The notes under the pieces are model-generated. The model was not told the DNA's origin and searched no databases. It saw nothing but the letters and a program-made list of their open reading frames with translations. Both the position numbers and the translations under genes were made by a program. Positions 1 through 8,368 of a stretch of 64,000 bases of DNA are shown one piece after another. Origin of the DNA: Candidatus Corynebacterium faecigallinarum (GTDB lineage: Bacteria > Actinomycetota > Actinomycetes > Mycobacteriales > Mycobacteriaceae); contig DWVP01000024.1 of assembly GCA_019120175.1 (NCBI GenBank), positions 1 through 64,000 on the forward strand, given 5' to 3'. Position 1 is the first letter of the stretch; every line of letters starts with the position of its first letter.

Positions 1-56
1 GGGACGGCGGGGGAGGTTGGGGGATTTCAGGGGACGATGGGGGAGTAGGGGAGAGC
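1..56. repeat. G-run-rich left edge
   Basis: Six runs of three to five G occur at roughly 8-11 nt spacing on the plus strand, downstream of the minus-strand repressor gene. The spacing would allow a G-quadruplex, but the window edge cuts the context and no gene is visible here. Confidence 0.35.
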
Positions 57-341
57 TCAGGCCAGGGAGAGGAAGAGCTTCTCGAGTTCCTCGGTCGTGA
101 GCCCGTCGTGGTCGGCGGTCGACTCCGGGTCGGCCATGCAGTCCTGCATCGCCGTGGACACGACGACATAACCAGCCCGGTGCAGGGCGTGGATCACGGT
201 GGACAGCCTGGTCACCACATCGCGGCAGGACGACTCGTCCTCCACGGCAGTGATGAGTCCGTCGAGTTGCCCGCGGGCCCGACGCAGCCGGTTCAGGATC
301 TTTCGTTGGGCGTCCTGGTCAGTGGTCGTCATGGTGTTCAT
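57..341 (-). CDS. CsoR/FrmR-family repressor, CstR-like
   Basis: A 94-residue all-helical repressor of the CsoR/RcnR family (DUF156). Cys39 and Cys68 are 29 residues apart, as in M. tuberculosis CsoR (Cys36/Cys65), but the copper-ligand His expected at position 64 is Ala. Two cysteines without the histidine is the pattern of CstR, which senses persulfide/polysulfide through a cysteine pair. The gene follows the CoA-disulfide reductase/rhodanese gene and overlaps its 3' end by 23 nt, so the two are probably co-transcribed and translationally coupled. A metal sensor cannot be excluded from sequence alone, but the sulfur-enzyme partner and missing His favour persulfide sensing. Confidence 0.85.
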   Translation of the reverse strand: MNTMTTTDQDAQRKILNRLRRARGQLDGLITAVEDESSCRDVVTRLSTVIHALHRAGYVVVSTAMQDCMADPESTADHDGLTTEELEKLFLSLA

Positions 342-2112
342 CCTTTCGGGAGGAAGCGGTGTATCGGTTTCCCGGTGTCGGGTCTGCGGGGGCCTGCAAC
401 AGTTCCCCGGCCTTGTCGCCGAGGGTCGCGCGGAGGGTCAGCATGCCGCCGGACAGTGTCGCCGAATCGAATCCGGCCTGGGCAAGGATCCGGTGGGCCA
501 GGGCTGAACGGACGCCGGAGGCGCACATCACCCGCACGGGGCGTCCTGCCGTCTCGTCGCGCACCTCGTTGAGACGCCCACGCAGCTCGGTGTGCGGAAT
601 GTGCAGTGCGCCCGGCACCATGCCGGTGGCGATCTCATCGGCGGTGCGGACGTCGAGCACCAGTGAGCTCTGACGGACCTCGTCAGGGTCAACGAGGTCA
701 TCGGCGTACCAGAGTGTCACGGTGCCGTCGAGGACGTTCGCCCCGAGCATCCCTGCCAGATTGACCGGGTCCTTGGCCTGGCCGTACGGCGGGGCGTAGG
801 CCAGGTCGAGGTCGATGAGGTCATCGACATGCAGGCCGGCACGGATGGCGGTGGCCAGGACGTCGATCCGCTTGTCCACCCCGTCGGCGCCCACGGCCTG
901 GGCGCCGAAGATCCGGCCGTCTGCCGGGTCGATGTGCAGGCTGAGGTGGACCTGTTCCGCCCCGGGGAAGTACCCCGCGTGCTGGTTCGGATGCAGGTGC
1001 AGCGTCCTGGCGTCGATCCCGGCATCGATGAGCGCACGACGGTTGGCACCGGTCATCGCTGCAGTCAACGCACCGACACGAACGATGGCGGTGCCGGCGG
1101 GGGACGGCAGTGCCCGCGCGGTTCCGGGGCGCATGATGTCGTCGGCAACCTGGCGTCCTGCTCGGTTGGCCGGGCCGGCCAGGGCCACTGGGCGGCGGGC
1201 CCCGGTGACCGGGTCGGTGCTGATCGTCGCATCGCCGACCGCCCACACCTGGGGCAGTGAGGTCCGGCCGTGCTCGTCGGTGACGATGGCACCGCGTTCA
1301 CAGGCGACCCCTGCGGCCTCGAACACGCCGGTGTCGGGACGCACTCCGGTCGCCAGCACGATGAGGTCAGCGTCCAACGAACTGCCGTCGGAGAGTTCGA
1401 CGGTGTCGCTGCCCTCACCGGCGAGCACCCGCAGTGCGGCGGTGTCGGTCCGCACGTCCACCCCGAGCCGTCGTAGTTCTCCGGACACCAGCCACGCATG
1501 CTCGCTGTCCAGTGGGGGGAGAACCTGTGGTCCGTATTCCACCAGGGTGGTGGTGATGGCGCGGTGGGCGAGCACCTCGGCGGTCTCGACCCCGATGAAT
1601 CCGGCGCCGAGCACGACGGCGCTGCGGGCGTCCTCGGCGATCTCACGGAGGGTGACGGCGTCGGGCACCGTGCGCAGGGTGTGGACGCGGGGGGAATCCA
1701 GCTCCGGGAGCGGGGGAGTGGCTGCCGTAGCCCCGGGGGAGAGGACGAGGGCGTCGTAGTTGATCTCGATTGTTCCGTCGGGCGTCTCGACCGTGACGGT
1801 ACGGGACTCGGGGTCGAGGCCGGTGACGTCATGGTGCGTGCGGACATCCAGGTTCAGCGATTCCTCCAGTCGCTGCGGGGTCTGCACTAGAAGGGCTTCC
1901 CGGTGTTCGATCTCCCCGCCGACGTAGTACGGCAGACCGCAGTTGGCGAAGGACACGTGCTCGCCGCGTTCCAGCACGATGATCTCGGCGTTGTCATTGA
2001 GGCGTCGGGCACGGGCGGCGCAACTCATGCCCCCGGCGACACCGCCGACGATCACGAGACGGGATGGGGTATCCGGCGGTAAAGGGGCGCGGGATTCTGG
2101 GGGAGGTGTCAT
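319..2112 (-). CDS. CoA-disulfide reductase/rhodanese fusion
   Basis: A 597-residue FAD- and NAD(P)H-dependent pyridine nucleotide-disulfide oxidoreductase of the CoADR-Rhd type. The N terminus carries the FAD dinucleotide motif GGVAGG (residues 23-28). Cys58 in SFANCGLPYY is the single redox cysteine typical of CoA-disulfide reductase and NADH oxidase. A second nucleotide-binding fold and a dimerisation domain follow, and the C terminus is a rhodanese domain with active-site loop CASGVRS, Cys530. Family members reduce CoA disulfide or CoA persulfide and polysulfide. It is first in a two-gene operon with the CstR-like repressor and lies downstream of a palindrome that is probably its operator. 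No persulfide dioxygenase is nearby. Confidence 0.88.
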   Translation of the reverse strand: MTPPPESRAPLPPDTPSRLVIVGGVAGGMSCAARARRLNDNAEIIVLERGEHVSFANCGLPYYVGGEIEHREALLVQTPQRLEESLNLDVRTHHDVTGLDPESRTVTVETPDGTIEINYDALVLSPGATAATPPLPELDSPRVHTLRTVPDAVTLREIAEDARSAVVLGAGFIGVETAEVLAHRAITTTLVEYGPQVLPPLDSEHAWLVSGELRRLGVDVRTDTAALRVLAGEGSDTVELSDGSSLDADLIVLATGVRPDTGVFEAAGVACERGAIVTDEHGRTSLPQVWAVGDATISTDPVTGARRPVALAGPANRAGRQVADDIMRPGTARALPSPAGTAIVRVGALTAAMTGANRRALIDAGIDARTLHLHPNQHAGYFPGAEQVHLSLHIDPADGRIFGAQAVGADGVDKRIDVLATAIRAGLHVDDLIDLDLAYAPPYGQAKDPVNLAGMLGANVLDGTVTLWYADDLVDPDEVRQSSLVLDVRTADEIATGMVPGALHIPHTELRGRLNEVRDETAGRPVRVMCASGVRSALAHRILAQAGFDSATLSGGMLTLRATLGDKAGELLQAPADPTPGNRYTASSRKDEHHDDH

Positions 2113-2124
2113 AGTCGAAAGAAT

Positions 2125-2139
2125 ATACCCCGGGGGTAT
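2125..2139. promoter_or_regulatory. Probable CstR/CsoR operator
   Basis: ATACCCCGGGGGTAT is a perfect 7-1-7 palindrome placed 12 nt before the start codon of the reductase/rhodanese gene. CsoR/CstR repressors bind GC-centred palindromes flanked by ATAC/GTAT, so this fits autoregulation of the operon by its own second gene. Confidence 0.7.
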
Positions 2140-2521
2140 GCGTTGTCACGGCGTCCATAACGGTTGCGCGACCGGCATTGAGTAGTTTTATGGGGGATGG
2201 CGCCGGGTGGATGCCCGGGCATGTCGGTGGGTGGGGTGAGGGGCACGTGGGTGAGTGAGGCGAGGGGCGGGACGCTGTGACCGGCGGAGACGGCTACCCG
2301 GTGTGCAGGGCACGGTCGGCTCTCCCACCCCCGATTGCGTGATAGACGGGCCGGGGTGGGGGCTCTGGCTATTAATGACGGGGCCGACGCATTAGTATTG
2401 GTGGCAGTCTGCGCGGGGTCCTGCGTGACGGGTGGTGTCCAACGCCGCCAAGGGTCCCGCCGAGCAGCTCATTCATTGGGTGTCGAACCGACGATCGGCA
2501 CCGCGTAGTCAGGAGGATTGA
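2140..2521. other. Intergenic region upstream of ctaD
   Basis: About 380 nt without a convincing gene between the divergent sulfur operon and ctaD. It holds a G-rich stretch (about 2190-2275), a perfect 12-nt palindrome ATGCCCGGGCAT (2211-2222), and two AT-rich boxes that could serve as ctaD -10 elements: TATTAA at about 2371 and TAGTAT at 2393-2398. The second would leave a 5' leader of roughly 115 nt. The ribosome-binding site AGGAGG is at 2511-2516. Confidence 0.5.
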
Positions 2522-4222
2522 ATGACCGCAGTAGCGCCTAGGGACGACCACGCTGTCGCCCCCGAACGGCCTGCTCCGCACGGTGGAAAGTCTGCGAAGG
2601 GTGGGCATGCGTGGAATATCTTGACCACGACCGACCACAAGCAGCTCGGCATCATGTACTTGATCATGTCGTTCACCTTCTTCGCGATCGGTGGCCTCAT
2701 GGCCCTGCTGATCCGCGTCGAGCTGTTCCACCCGGGACTCCAGTTCCTGTCCAATGAGCAGTTCAACCAGCTGTTCACCATGCACGGCACCGTGATGCTG
2801 CTGTTGTTCGGAACACCGATTGTCTGGGGTTTCGCCAACTACATCATGCCGCTCCAGGTCGGTGCGCCCGATGTGGCGTTCCCGCGTCTGAACGCCTTCG
2901 GCTTCTGGCTGACCACCTTCGGTGGCATCATCATGCTGACCGGCTTCCTCACCCCCGGTGGTGCGGCCGACTTCGGTTGGACGATGTACATGCCGCTGGC
3001 TGACGCCATCCACTCACCGGGTGTCGGTTCACACCTGTGGGTCGTCGGTGTCGCCGTTGGTGGTGTCGGCTCCATCGCCGCCGCCATCAACATGCTGACC
3101 ACCATCCTGTGCCTCCGCGCACCGGGCATGACCATGTTCCGTATGCCGATCTTCACCTGGGGCATCTTGGTCACCTCGCTGGTGGCGCTGCTGATCTTCC
3201 CGCTGCTCGCCGCCGCCGGCCTGGGTGTCCTCTACGACCGCATCCTGGGCGGCCACATCTACGACTCCGCCAACGGCGGTGCCATCCTGTGGCAGCACCT
3301 GTTCTGGTTCTTCGGCCACCCCGAGGTGTACGTGCTGGCCCTGCCGTTCTTCGGCATCATGTCCGAGATCTTCCCGGTCTTCTCCCGCAAGCCGGTCTTC
3401 GGCTACGTCGGCCTGATCTTCGCCACCCTGTCGATCGCCGCGCTGTCCCTGGCCGTGTGGGCCCACCACATGTTCGTCACCGGTGCCGTCCTGCTGCCGT
3501 TCTTCAGCTTCATGACGTTCCTCATCGCGGTGCCGACCGGTATGAAGTTCTTCAACTGGCTGGGAACGATGTGGAAGGGTCGAATCACCTTCGAGACCCC
3601 CATGGTCTTCGCCATCGGCTTCTTCGCCACCTTCCTCTTCGGTGGTCTGACCGGTGTCATGCTGGCCTCCCCGGCCCTGGACTTCCACATCTCGGACACC
3701 TACTTCGTGGTCGCGCACTTCCACTACGTGCTCTACGGCACCGTGGCCTTCGGCTCCTTCGCCGGCGTGTACTTCTGGTTCCCGAAGATGACCGGACGCA
3801 TGCTCGACGACCGCCTCGGTAAGTGGCACTTCTGGCTGACCTTCATCGGCTTCCACATGACCTTCCTGATCCAGCACTGGCTGGGCAATATGGGTATGCC
3901 GCGCCGCTACGCCGACTACCTGGACCAGGACGGCTTCACCGTCATGAACCAGATCTCCACCGTCGGTGCGCTGATTCTCGGCCTGTCCGTCCTGCCGTTC
4001 GTCTGGAACGTCTTCCGCTCCTGGCGCTACGGTGAGATCGTCACCGTCGACGACCCGTGGGGCTACGGCAACTCCCTGGAGTGGGCCACCAGCTGCCCGC
4101 CGCCGCGCCACAACTTCACCTCGATGCCGCGGATCCGCTCCGAGCGCCCCGCCTTCGAGCTGCACTACCCGCACATGGTCAAGACCATGCGTGAAGAGTC
4201 GCACGTCGGACGTCACTTCTAG
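2522..4222 (+). CDS. ctaD: Cytochrome c oxidase (aa3) subunit I
   Basis: A 566-residue, twelve-helix haem-copper oxidase catalytic subunit. Visible ligands are His88 (TMHGT, haem a), His266 and the cross-linked Tyr270 in GHPEVY (CuB and active-site Tyr), His315/His316 (CuB), and His399/His401 in HFHY (haem a3 and haem a). In corynebacteria this subunit joins CtaC, CtaE and CtaF, and couples to the cytochrome bcc complex as a supercomplex. The other subunits are not in the window; in C. glutamicum ctaD is likewise separate and sits beside serB. AGGAGG six bases upstream supports the ATG. The gene ends in a strong hairpin. Confidence 0.98.
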   Translation: MTAVAPRDDHAVAPERPAPHGGKSAKGGHAWNILTTTDHKQLGIMYLIMSFTFFAIGGLMALLIRVELFHPGLQFLSNEQFNQLFTMHGTVMLLLFGTPIVWGFANYIMPLQVGAPDVAFPRLNAFGFWLTTFGGIIMLTGFLTPGGAADFGWTMYMPLADAIHSPGVGSHLWVVGVAVGGVGSIAAAINMLTTILCLRAPGMTMFRMPIFTWGILVTSLVALLIFPLLAAAGLGVLYDRILGGHIYDSANGGAILWQHLFWFFGHPEVYVLALPFFGIMSEIFPVFSRKPVFGYVGLIFATLSIAALSLAVWAHHMFVTGAVLLPFFSFMTFLIAVPTGMKFFNWLGTMWKGRITFETPMVFAIGFFATFLFGGLTGVMLASPALDFHISDTYFVVAHFHYVLYGTVAFGSFAGVYFWFPKMTGRMLDDRLGKWHFWLTFIGFHMTFLIQHWLGNMGMPRRYADYLDQDGFTVMNQISTVGALILGLSVLPFVWNVFRSWRYGEIVTVDDPWGYGNSLEWATSCPPPRHNFTSMPRIRSERPAFELHYPHMVKTMREESHVGRHF

Positions 4223-4262
4223 TCCACGACTAGTCACCGTGTAGTCCTTCGCGACACCGGCC

Positions 4263-4296
4263 ACAGCCACACCCCAACTACGCGGGGTGTGGCTGT
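4263..4296 (+). terminator. ctaD terminator hairpin
   Basis: A perfect 13-bp stem (4263-4275 pairing with 4284-4296) with an 8-nt loop lies 41 nt after the ctaD stop. No T-tract follows, which is common in high-G+C actinobacteria. It overlaps any serB start upstream of 4300. Confidence 0.75.
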
Positions 4297-4319
4297 TCCG
4301 CATTTCGGGGCATGAGACA

Positions 4320-5618
4320 ATGAAAGGTGTGGAGAAGCAGAACGAAGCCAACACGCCAGCCGACAGTCACCACCTGACCGTCACCCTCGCACCGGGACTG
4401 ACCCCGGGGGTCGTCACCGTCACCGGTCCCGACGCCCCCGGTGTCTCCGCGGATTTCTTCCGCATCCTCGCCGAGCACGACGTCCAACTGCTTGACGTCG
4501 AGCAGGCCGTCTTCCGGGGAAACCTCAACCTCGCCGCCTACATCGGTGTCATCGCCGGCAACACCGAAGCCATGCGACAGTCGCTGTGCGAACAACTCAC
4601 CGACCGCGGCATGACCGTCATCCTGGACGTCAGCGAGGAGGTCCAGTCCAGCCGGGCCCGGTCCACCCACGCCGTCGTCGTCCTGGGTGATCCGGTCACC
4701 GCCGAGCACATCTCCGCCATCGGACGCACCCTGGTGGAGAGCGGTGCCAACATCGACCGCATCCGTGGTATCGCCGACTACCCGGTCACCGGACTGGAGC
4801 TGAAGGTCACCGCCGCCGACCCGACCCCCGGCGGCAGCGCCGAGCTGCGTCAGGCACTTGCCACAGTGGCACATGAAACGGGTGTGGACATCGCCATCCA
4901 GCGGGCCGGCCTGACCCGTCGCACCCCCCGTCTGATCTGTTTCGATGTCGACTCCACGCTGATCCAGCAGGAAGTCATCGAGATGCTCGCCGCCCACGCC
5001 GGGCGTGAGGCCGAGGTCGCCGCGGTGACCGAGCGGGCGATGCGTGGTGAACTGGACTTCGCCGAATCCCTGCACGAGCGGGTCAAGGCTCTGGCCGGGT
5101 TGGACGCCTCTGTCATCGACGAGGTGGCGTCGATGGTGGAACTCACCCCGGGTGCACGGACCACCATCCGTACCCTCAAGCGCCTGGGCTTCCGCACCGG
5201 TGCGGTCTCCGGCGGTTTCGTCCAGGTCCTGGAGCCGCTCGCCCGCGACCTGGGGCTGGACTTCTACCGGGCCAACACCCTGGAGATCGTCGACGGCAAG
5301 CTCACCGGCAGGGTCATCGGCCAGGTCATCGACCGCGACATCAAGGCCGAGAGCCTCAAGGAGTTCGCCTGGCGCAACGGTATCGCCCTGCACCAGACCG
5401 TGGCTGTCGGTGACGGTGCGAATGACATCGCCATGCTGTCGGTCGCGGGCCTGGGCATCGCCTTCAACGCCAAGCCGGCGTTGAAGGAGGTCGCTGATGC
5501 GGCGGTGAACCACCCCTTCATGGACGAGGTGCTGTTCATGCTCGGCATCGACCGCGACGAGATCGACGCCGCCGACCTCGAGGACGGCACCTACCGGCGC
5601 GTCCCGCTCGAGTACTGA
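4320..5618 (+). CDS. serB: Phosphoserine phosphatase, SerB2 type
   Basis: A 432-residue HAD-superfamily phosphatase performing the last step of serine synthesis (O-phosphoserine to serine). Two ACT-like regulatory domains fill roughly the first 200 residues, as in mycobacterial SerB2. The HAD core begins with DVDST, with nucleophile Asp209 and Asp211, and ends with the GDGAND metal-binding motif. An in-frame ATG at 4287 lies inside the preceding terminator stem, so I chose the ATG at 4320, which begins MKGVEKQ. No clear ribosome-binding site precedes it, so a short or absent leader is possible. The stop overlaps the next start (TGATG), suggesting a two-gene operon. Confidence 0.93.
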   Translation: MKGVEKQNEANTPADSHHLTVTLAPGLTPGVVTVTGPDAPGVSADFFRILAEHDVQLLDVEQAVFRGNLNLAAYIGVIAGNTEAMRQSLCEQLTDRGMTVILDVSEEVQSSRARSTHAVVVLGDPVTAEHISAIGRTLVESGANIDRIRGIADYPVTGLELKVTAADPTPGGSAELRQALATVAHETGVDIAIQRAGLTRRTPRLICFDVDSTLIQQEVIEMLAAHAGREAEVAAVTERAMRGELDFAESLHERVKALAGLDASVIDEVASMVELTPGARTTIRTLKRLGFRTGAVSGGFVQVLEPLARDLGLDFYRANTLEIVDGKLTGRVIGQVIDRDIKAESLKEFAWRNGIALHQTVAVGDGANDIAMLSVAGLGIAFNAKPALKEVADAAVNHPFMDEVLFMLGIDRDEIDAADLEDGTYRRVPLEY

Positions 5619-6511
5619 TGCCCGAGCTCGACCGTGGGGTGCCGGCAGGAACCGACGACGCCGACAAGGTCCGAGTCGCCCACCGCAGACTGCGGGAGGT
5701 CCTGGACCGTCACCGCGACGGTCGGGACGGCGAGGACCCGGATGACCCGTTGACCGTCCAGGTGATGCCGTTGGTGCTCGAGATCCCGCACGATCCGCTG
5801 CCGGCACGTCGGGCTGTCCTGGAGGCCGCGGCGACTGCCTGTGTCGCGGTGTGCCTGGATCCGCGGGCCGGCGAGGAGACCGGGGAGACCACCGGTGCCT
5901 TCGCCGCCGCGTTGATGAGCTGGTACGGTGCCCGGATCCGCAAGATCGCCCGCCGGGCCCGCAACAAGAAGTGGCGGGACGTCCAGGCGCTGCCCGGGGT
6001 CACCGCCGAGGTCGACGGTGCCCGGGTGCGTGCCTTCACACCGTGTCCGGTGAGCCAGACCCCGGCGTTGATCAACCGGCTGCAGATCGAGGGCACCGAC
6101 CTGGTTGACGGTTCGGACGACAGCCCGGACGGCAACTCAGGCGACGGCTCGGGCGGCAGTTCCCACGGCACGCCGAGCGACACCTCCTACGGCACCCCGG
6201 TGATCTACGTGGATTCCTCGTTGGGGATGTCCGTGGGCAAGGCAGCGGCGCAGGTCGCCCACGGTTCGATGCTGCTGGCTGCGGAGATGGGCGCGGACGC
6301 GGCGCTGGAGTGGTCGGCCGCCGGTTTCCCGCTGGAGGTCCGTGAGGTGCGGCGGGAGCTCTTCGCCGGGCTGCGCGCGCGGGCGGAGGCTGTTCGTCAG
6401 CATGACGCGCCGTCCGGGTACGCCGCAGTGGTGCAGGACGCCGGCTACACAGAGGTGGCCCCGGGCTCGGTCACTGTGGTCGCCGTCAGCGGGACTGTGG
6501 TCGCCGGCTGA
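5618..6511 (+). CDS. Peptidyl-tRNA hydrolase, Pth2-like
   Basis: A 297-residue protein whose second half has the Pth2/PTRHD signature GKAAAQVAHGSM, with the catalytic-region Lys and His, preceded by a VIYVD strand. Pth2 enzymes release peptides from prematurely dropped peptidyl-tRNA. The first about 150 residues form an actinobacterial extension of unknown role, followed by a low-complexity Gly/Ser/Asp linker (about residues 165-190). The start overlaps the serB stop by one base, so expression is probably coupled. Hydrolase activity is inferred from the C-terminal domain only. Confidence 0.75.
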   Translation: MPELDRGVPAGTDDADKVRVAHRRLREVLDRHRDGRDGEDPDDPLTVQVMPLVLEIPHDPLPARRAVLEAAATACVAVCLDPRAGEETGETTGAFAAALMSWYGARIRKIARRARNKKWRDVQALPGVTAEVDGARVRAFTPCPVSQTPALINRLQIEGTDLVDGSDDSPDGNSGDGSGGSSHGTPSDTSYGTPVIYVDSSLGMSVGKAAAQVAHGSMLLAAEMGADAALEWSAAGFPLEVREVRRELFAGLRARAEAVRQHDAPSGYAAVVQDAGYTEVAPGSVTVVAVSGTVVAG

Positions 6512-6679
6512 TCTCTCCGTTGGCGCCCGCGCCGACGACTGACCTTCGGCACTCTGCCTTCCACCCGTGCCCTCACTCGCACTCCTGGTTGGTTTGAGGG
6601 GGTCTCGACCAACCGGGAGCAGGAGTGACGTTCAAGAAGCTGTGGGGAGCGATGAAGCTGTGGGGATGGGGGAGGGATG

Positions 6680-8299
6680 TCAGGAACCGCGGAGGTCCCG
6701 GCGCAGGATCTTGCCGGTCGCGGACTTCGGGATCTGGTCGATGAACTCGACCGCCCGGATCTTCTTGTAGGGCTCCACCCATTCGGCGACGTAGGCCATG
6801 ATGTCCTCGGCGGCACTGTCCGCGTCACCAGCACGAGAACCGGCACCGTCACGATCATCAGCACCGGCACCCTGCCGCACCACGAAGGCCTTCGGAACCT
6901 CCACACCGTCGGCATCAACCCAGCCGACCACTGCAGCATCAGCGACACCGGGGTGGGTCAGCAGCAACGCCTCCAACTCCGCCGGTGGCACCTGGTAGCC
7001 CTTGTACTTGATCAACTCCTTGAGACGGTCCACCACGTACACCTCGCCGTGGGAGCCCTGTCGGGCCAGGTCCCCGGTGCGCAGCCAACCGTCGCCGGGA
7101 AGTACCTCGGCGGTGGCGTCCGGTGCGTTCAGGTAGCCACCCATCACCTGCGGCCCACGCACCCACAGTTCACCGGGGGCGCTGAGCTCTCCGGGGGTGG
7201 GCGGCACATCGATGACCTCGCCGGACTCCGGGTCCACGAGCTTGTGTTCGGTGTTCGCCACCGGCAGCCCGATCGAGCCGCGGGAGAGGTTGCCGGGAGT
7301 GCCGGCATGGTTGAGGTGGGTCACCGGGCTGGTCTCGGTCAGCCCGTAACCCTGGTAGACCTCCACGCCGAGGCGCTCGGTGACCAGTGCGGCGAGGTCG
7401 GCGTCCAACGTCGCCGCCCCGGAGAACAGCCCACGCAGCGTGGACAGGTCGAACTCGTCGACCGCCGGATGCTTGGCCAGAGCCACCGCCACCGGCGGGG
7501 CGATGAAGGTGAAGGTGACTTCGTGGGCCTGGTGGCTGCGCAGGAAGGTGTTGAGTTCGAACCGTGGTGCGGTCACCAGCCGGGCACGCAGCCGCACCGG
7601 CAGGTTCGCCAGCACGGTCAACCCGTAGATGTGGAAGAACGGCAGCACACCGAAGACCACGTCGTCGCGGGAGACCACGCCGGCGTCCTCGACCTGTGCC
7701 ATGTTGGCCACCAGGTTGCGATGGGTCAGCTGCACGCCCTTGGGCAGTCCGGTGGTGCCGGAGGAGAACGGCAGGGCGGCGACCTGGGTGGCCGGGTCGA
7801 AGTCGACCGTCGGCGGGTTGTTGCGCTCGGCGAGCATCTGGTTCAGACCCCGCGAGGTGTCGAGCTGCACCAGCCGGTCGGTGCCCAACCCGGCCAGCTC
7901 CACGGCCTCTTCACCGCCGTCACCCAGCCCGGCGAGGGTCAGCAGGGTGCCGGCCCGGGACTCCCGGATCTGCTCCGCGACGGTCGACGGGGTGGCCAGC
8001 AGGGGGACGGGTGCGAGGATGGCCCCGAGTCGCCAGACGGCGTGGGCGGCGACGATGAACTCGACGGAGTTCGGGCAGTGCAGCGCCACCACGTCGTTTT
8101 TGGCCACACCGTGTCGTGACAGCCAGCCGGCGGCGGAGTCGACGTGGCTGCGCAGGGTGGCGAAAGATGTCTCGTTGCCCCCGGCGAGGTCGACGACGGC
8201 GACCCGGTCCTCGTCCGCGGGGGACAGTCCGCCGTACAGGTACTCGTAGAGTCCGACGTCAGGGATCTGGATGTCCGGGCGGTCACTAGGGACGGGCAT
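6680..8299 (-). CDS. AMP-forming acyl-CoA ligase (4CL/FadD-like)
   Basis: A 539-residue ANL-superfamily enzyme. The P-loop-like motif SSGTTGLPKGV, the YGLTETSP motif, the GDLA segment before the hinge, and the C-terminal PKSATGKILRR lysine motif are all intact, so it should adenylate a carboxylic acid and transfer it to CoA. The order resembles 4-coumarate/long-chain fatty acid CoA ligases; the substrate cannot be told from sequence. The ORF could begin at 8344, but GGAGG eight bases before the ATG at 8299 (MPVPSDR) decides the start. It stands alone, downstream of dinG on the same strand. Confidence 0.88.
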   Translation of the reverse strand: MPVPSDRPDIQIPDVGLYEYLYGGLSPADEDRVAVVDLAGGNETSFATLRSHVDSAAGWLSRHGVAKNDVVALHCPNSVEFIVAAHAVWRLGAILAPVPLLATPSTVAEQIRESRAGTLLTLAGLGDGGEEAVELAGLGTDRLVQLDTSRGLNQMLAERNNPPTVDFDPATQVAALPFSSGTTGLPKGVQLTHRNLVANMAQVEDAGVVSRDDVVFGVLPFFHIYGLTVLANLPVRLRARLVTAPRFELNTFLRSHQAHEVTFTFIAPPVAVALAKHPAVDEFDLSTLRGLFSGAATLDADLAALVTERLGVEVYQGYGLTETSPVTHLNHAGTPGNLSRGSIGLPVANTEHKLVDPESGEVIDVPPTPGELSAPGELWVRGPQVMGGYLNAPDATAEVLPGDGWLRTGDLARQGSHGEVYVVDRLKELIKYKGYQVPPAELEALLLTHPGVADAAVVGWVDADGVEVPKAFVVRQGAGADDRDGAGSRAGDADSAAEDIMAYVAEWVEPYKKIRAVEFIDQIPKSATGKILRRDLRGS

Positions 8300-8368
8300 G
8301 TATGGGTCCTCCATGCGTTCGCGGGTCGTCGCGTACTTTCGCATGCCAGCCTACCCGTCAGGACGTAC

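Noticed and set aside
815..1759. Long plus-strand open frames opposite the reductase/rhodanese gene
   Set aside because: Arg/Pro/Ser-rich shadow translations without any family motif, fully antisense to a well-supported gene; the same applies to other long antisense frames such as 3029-4354, 22671-24044 and 42230-43744.
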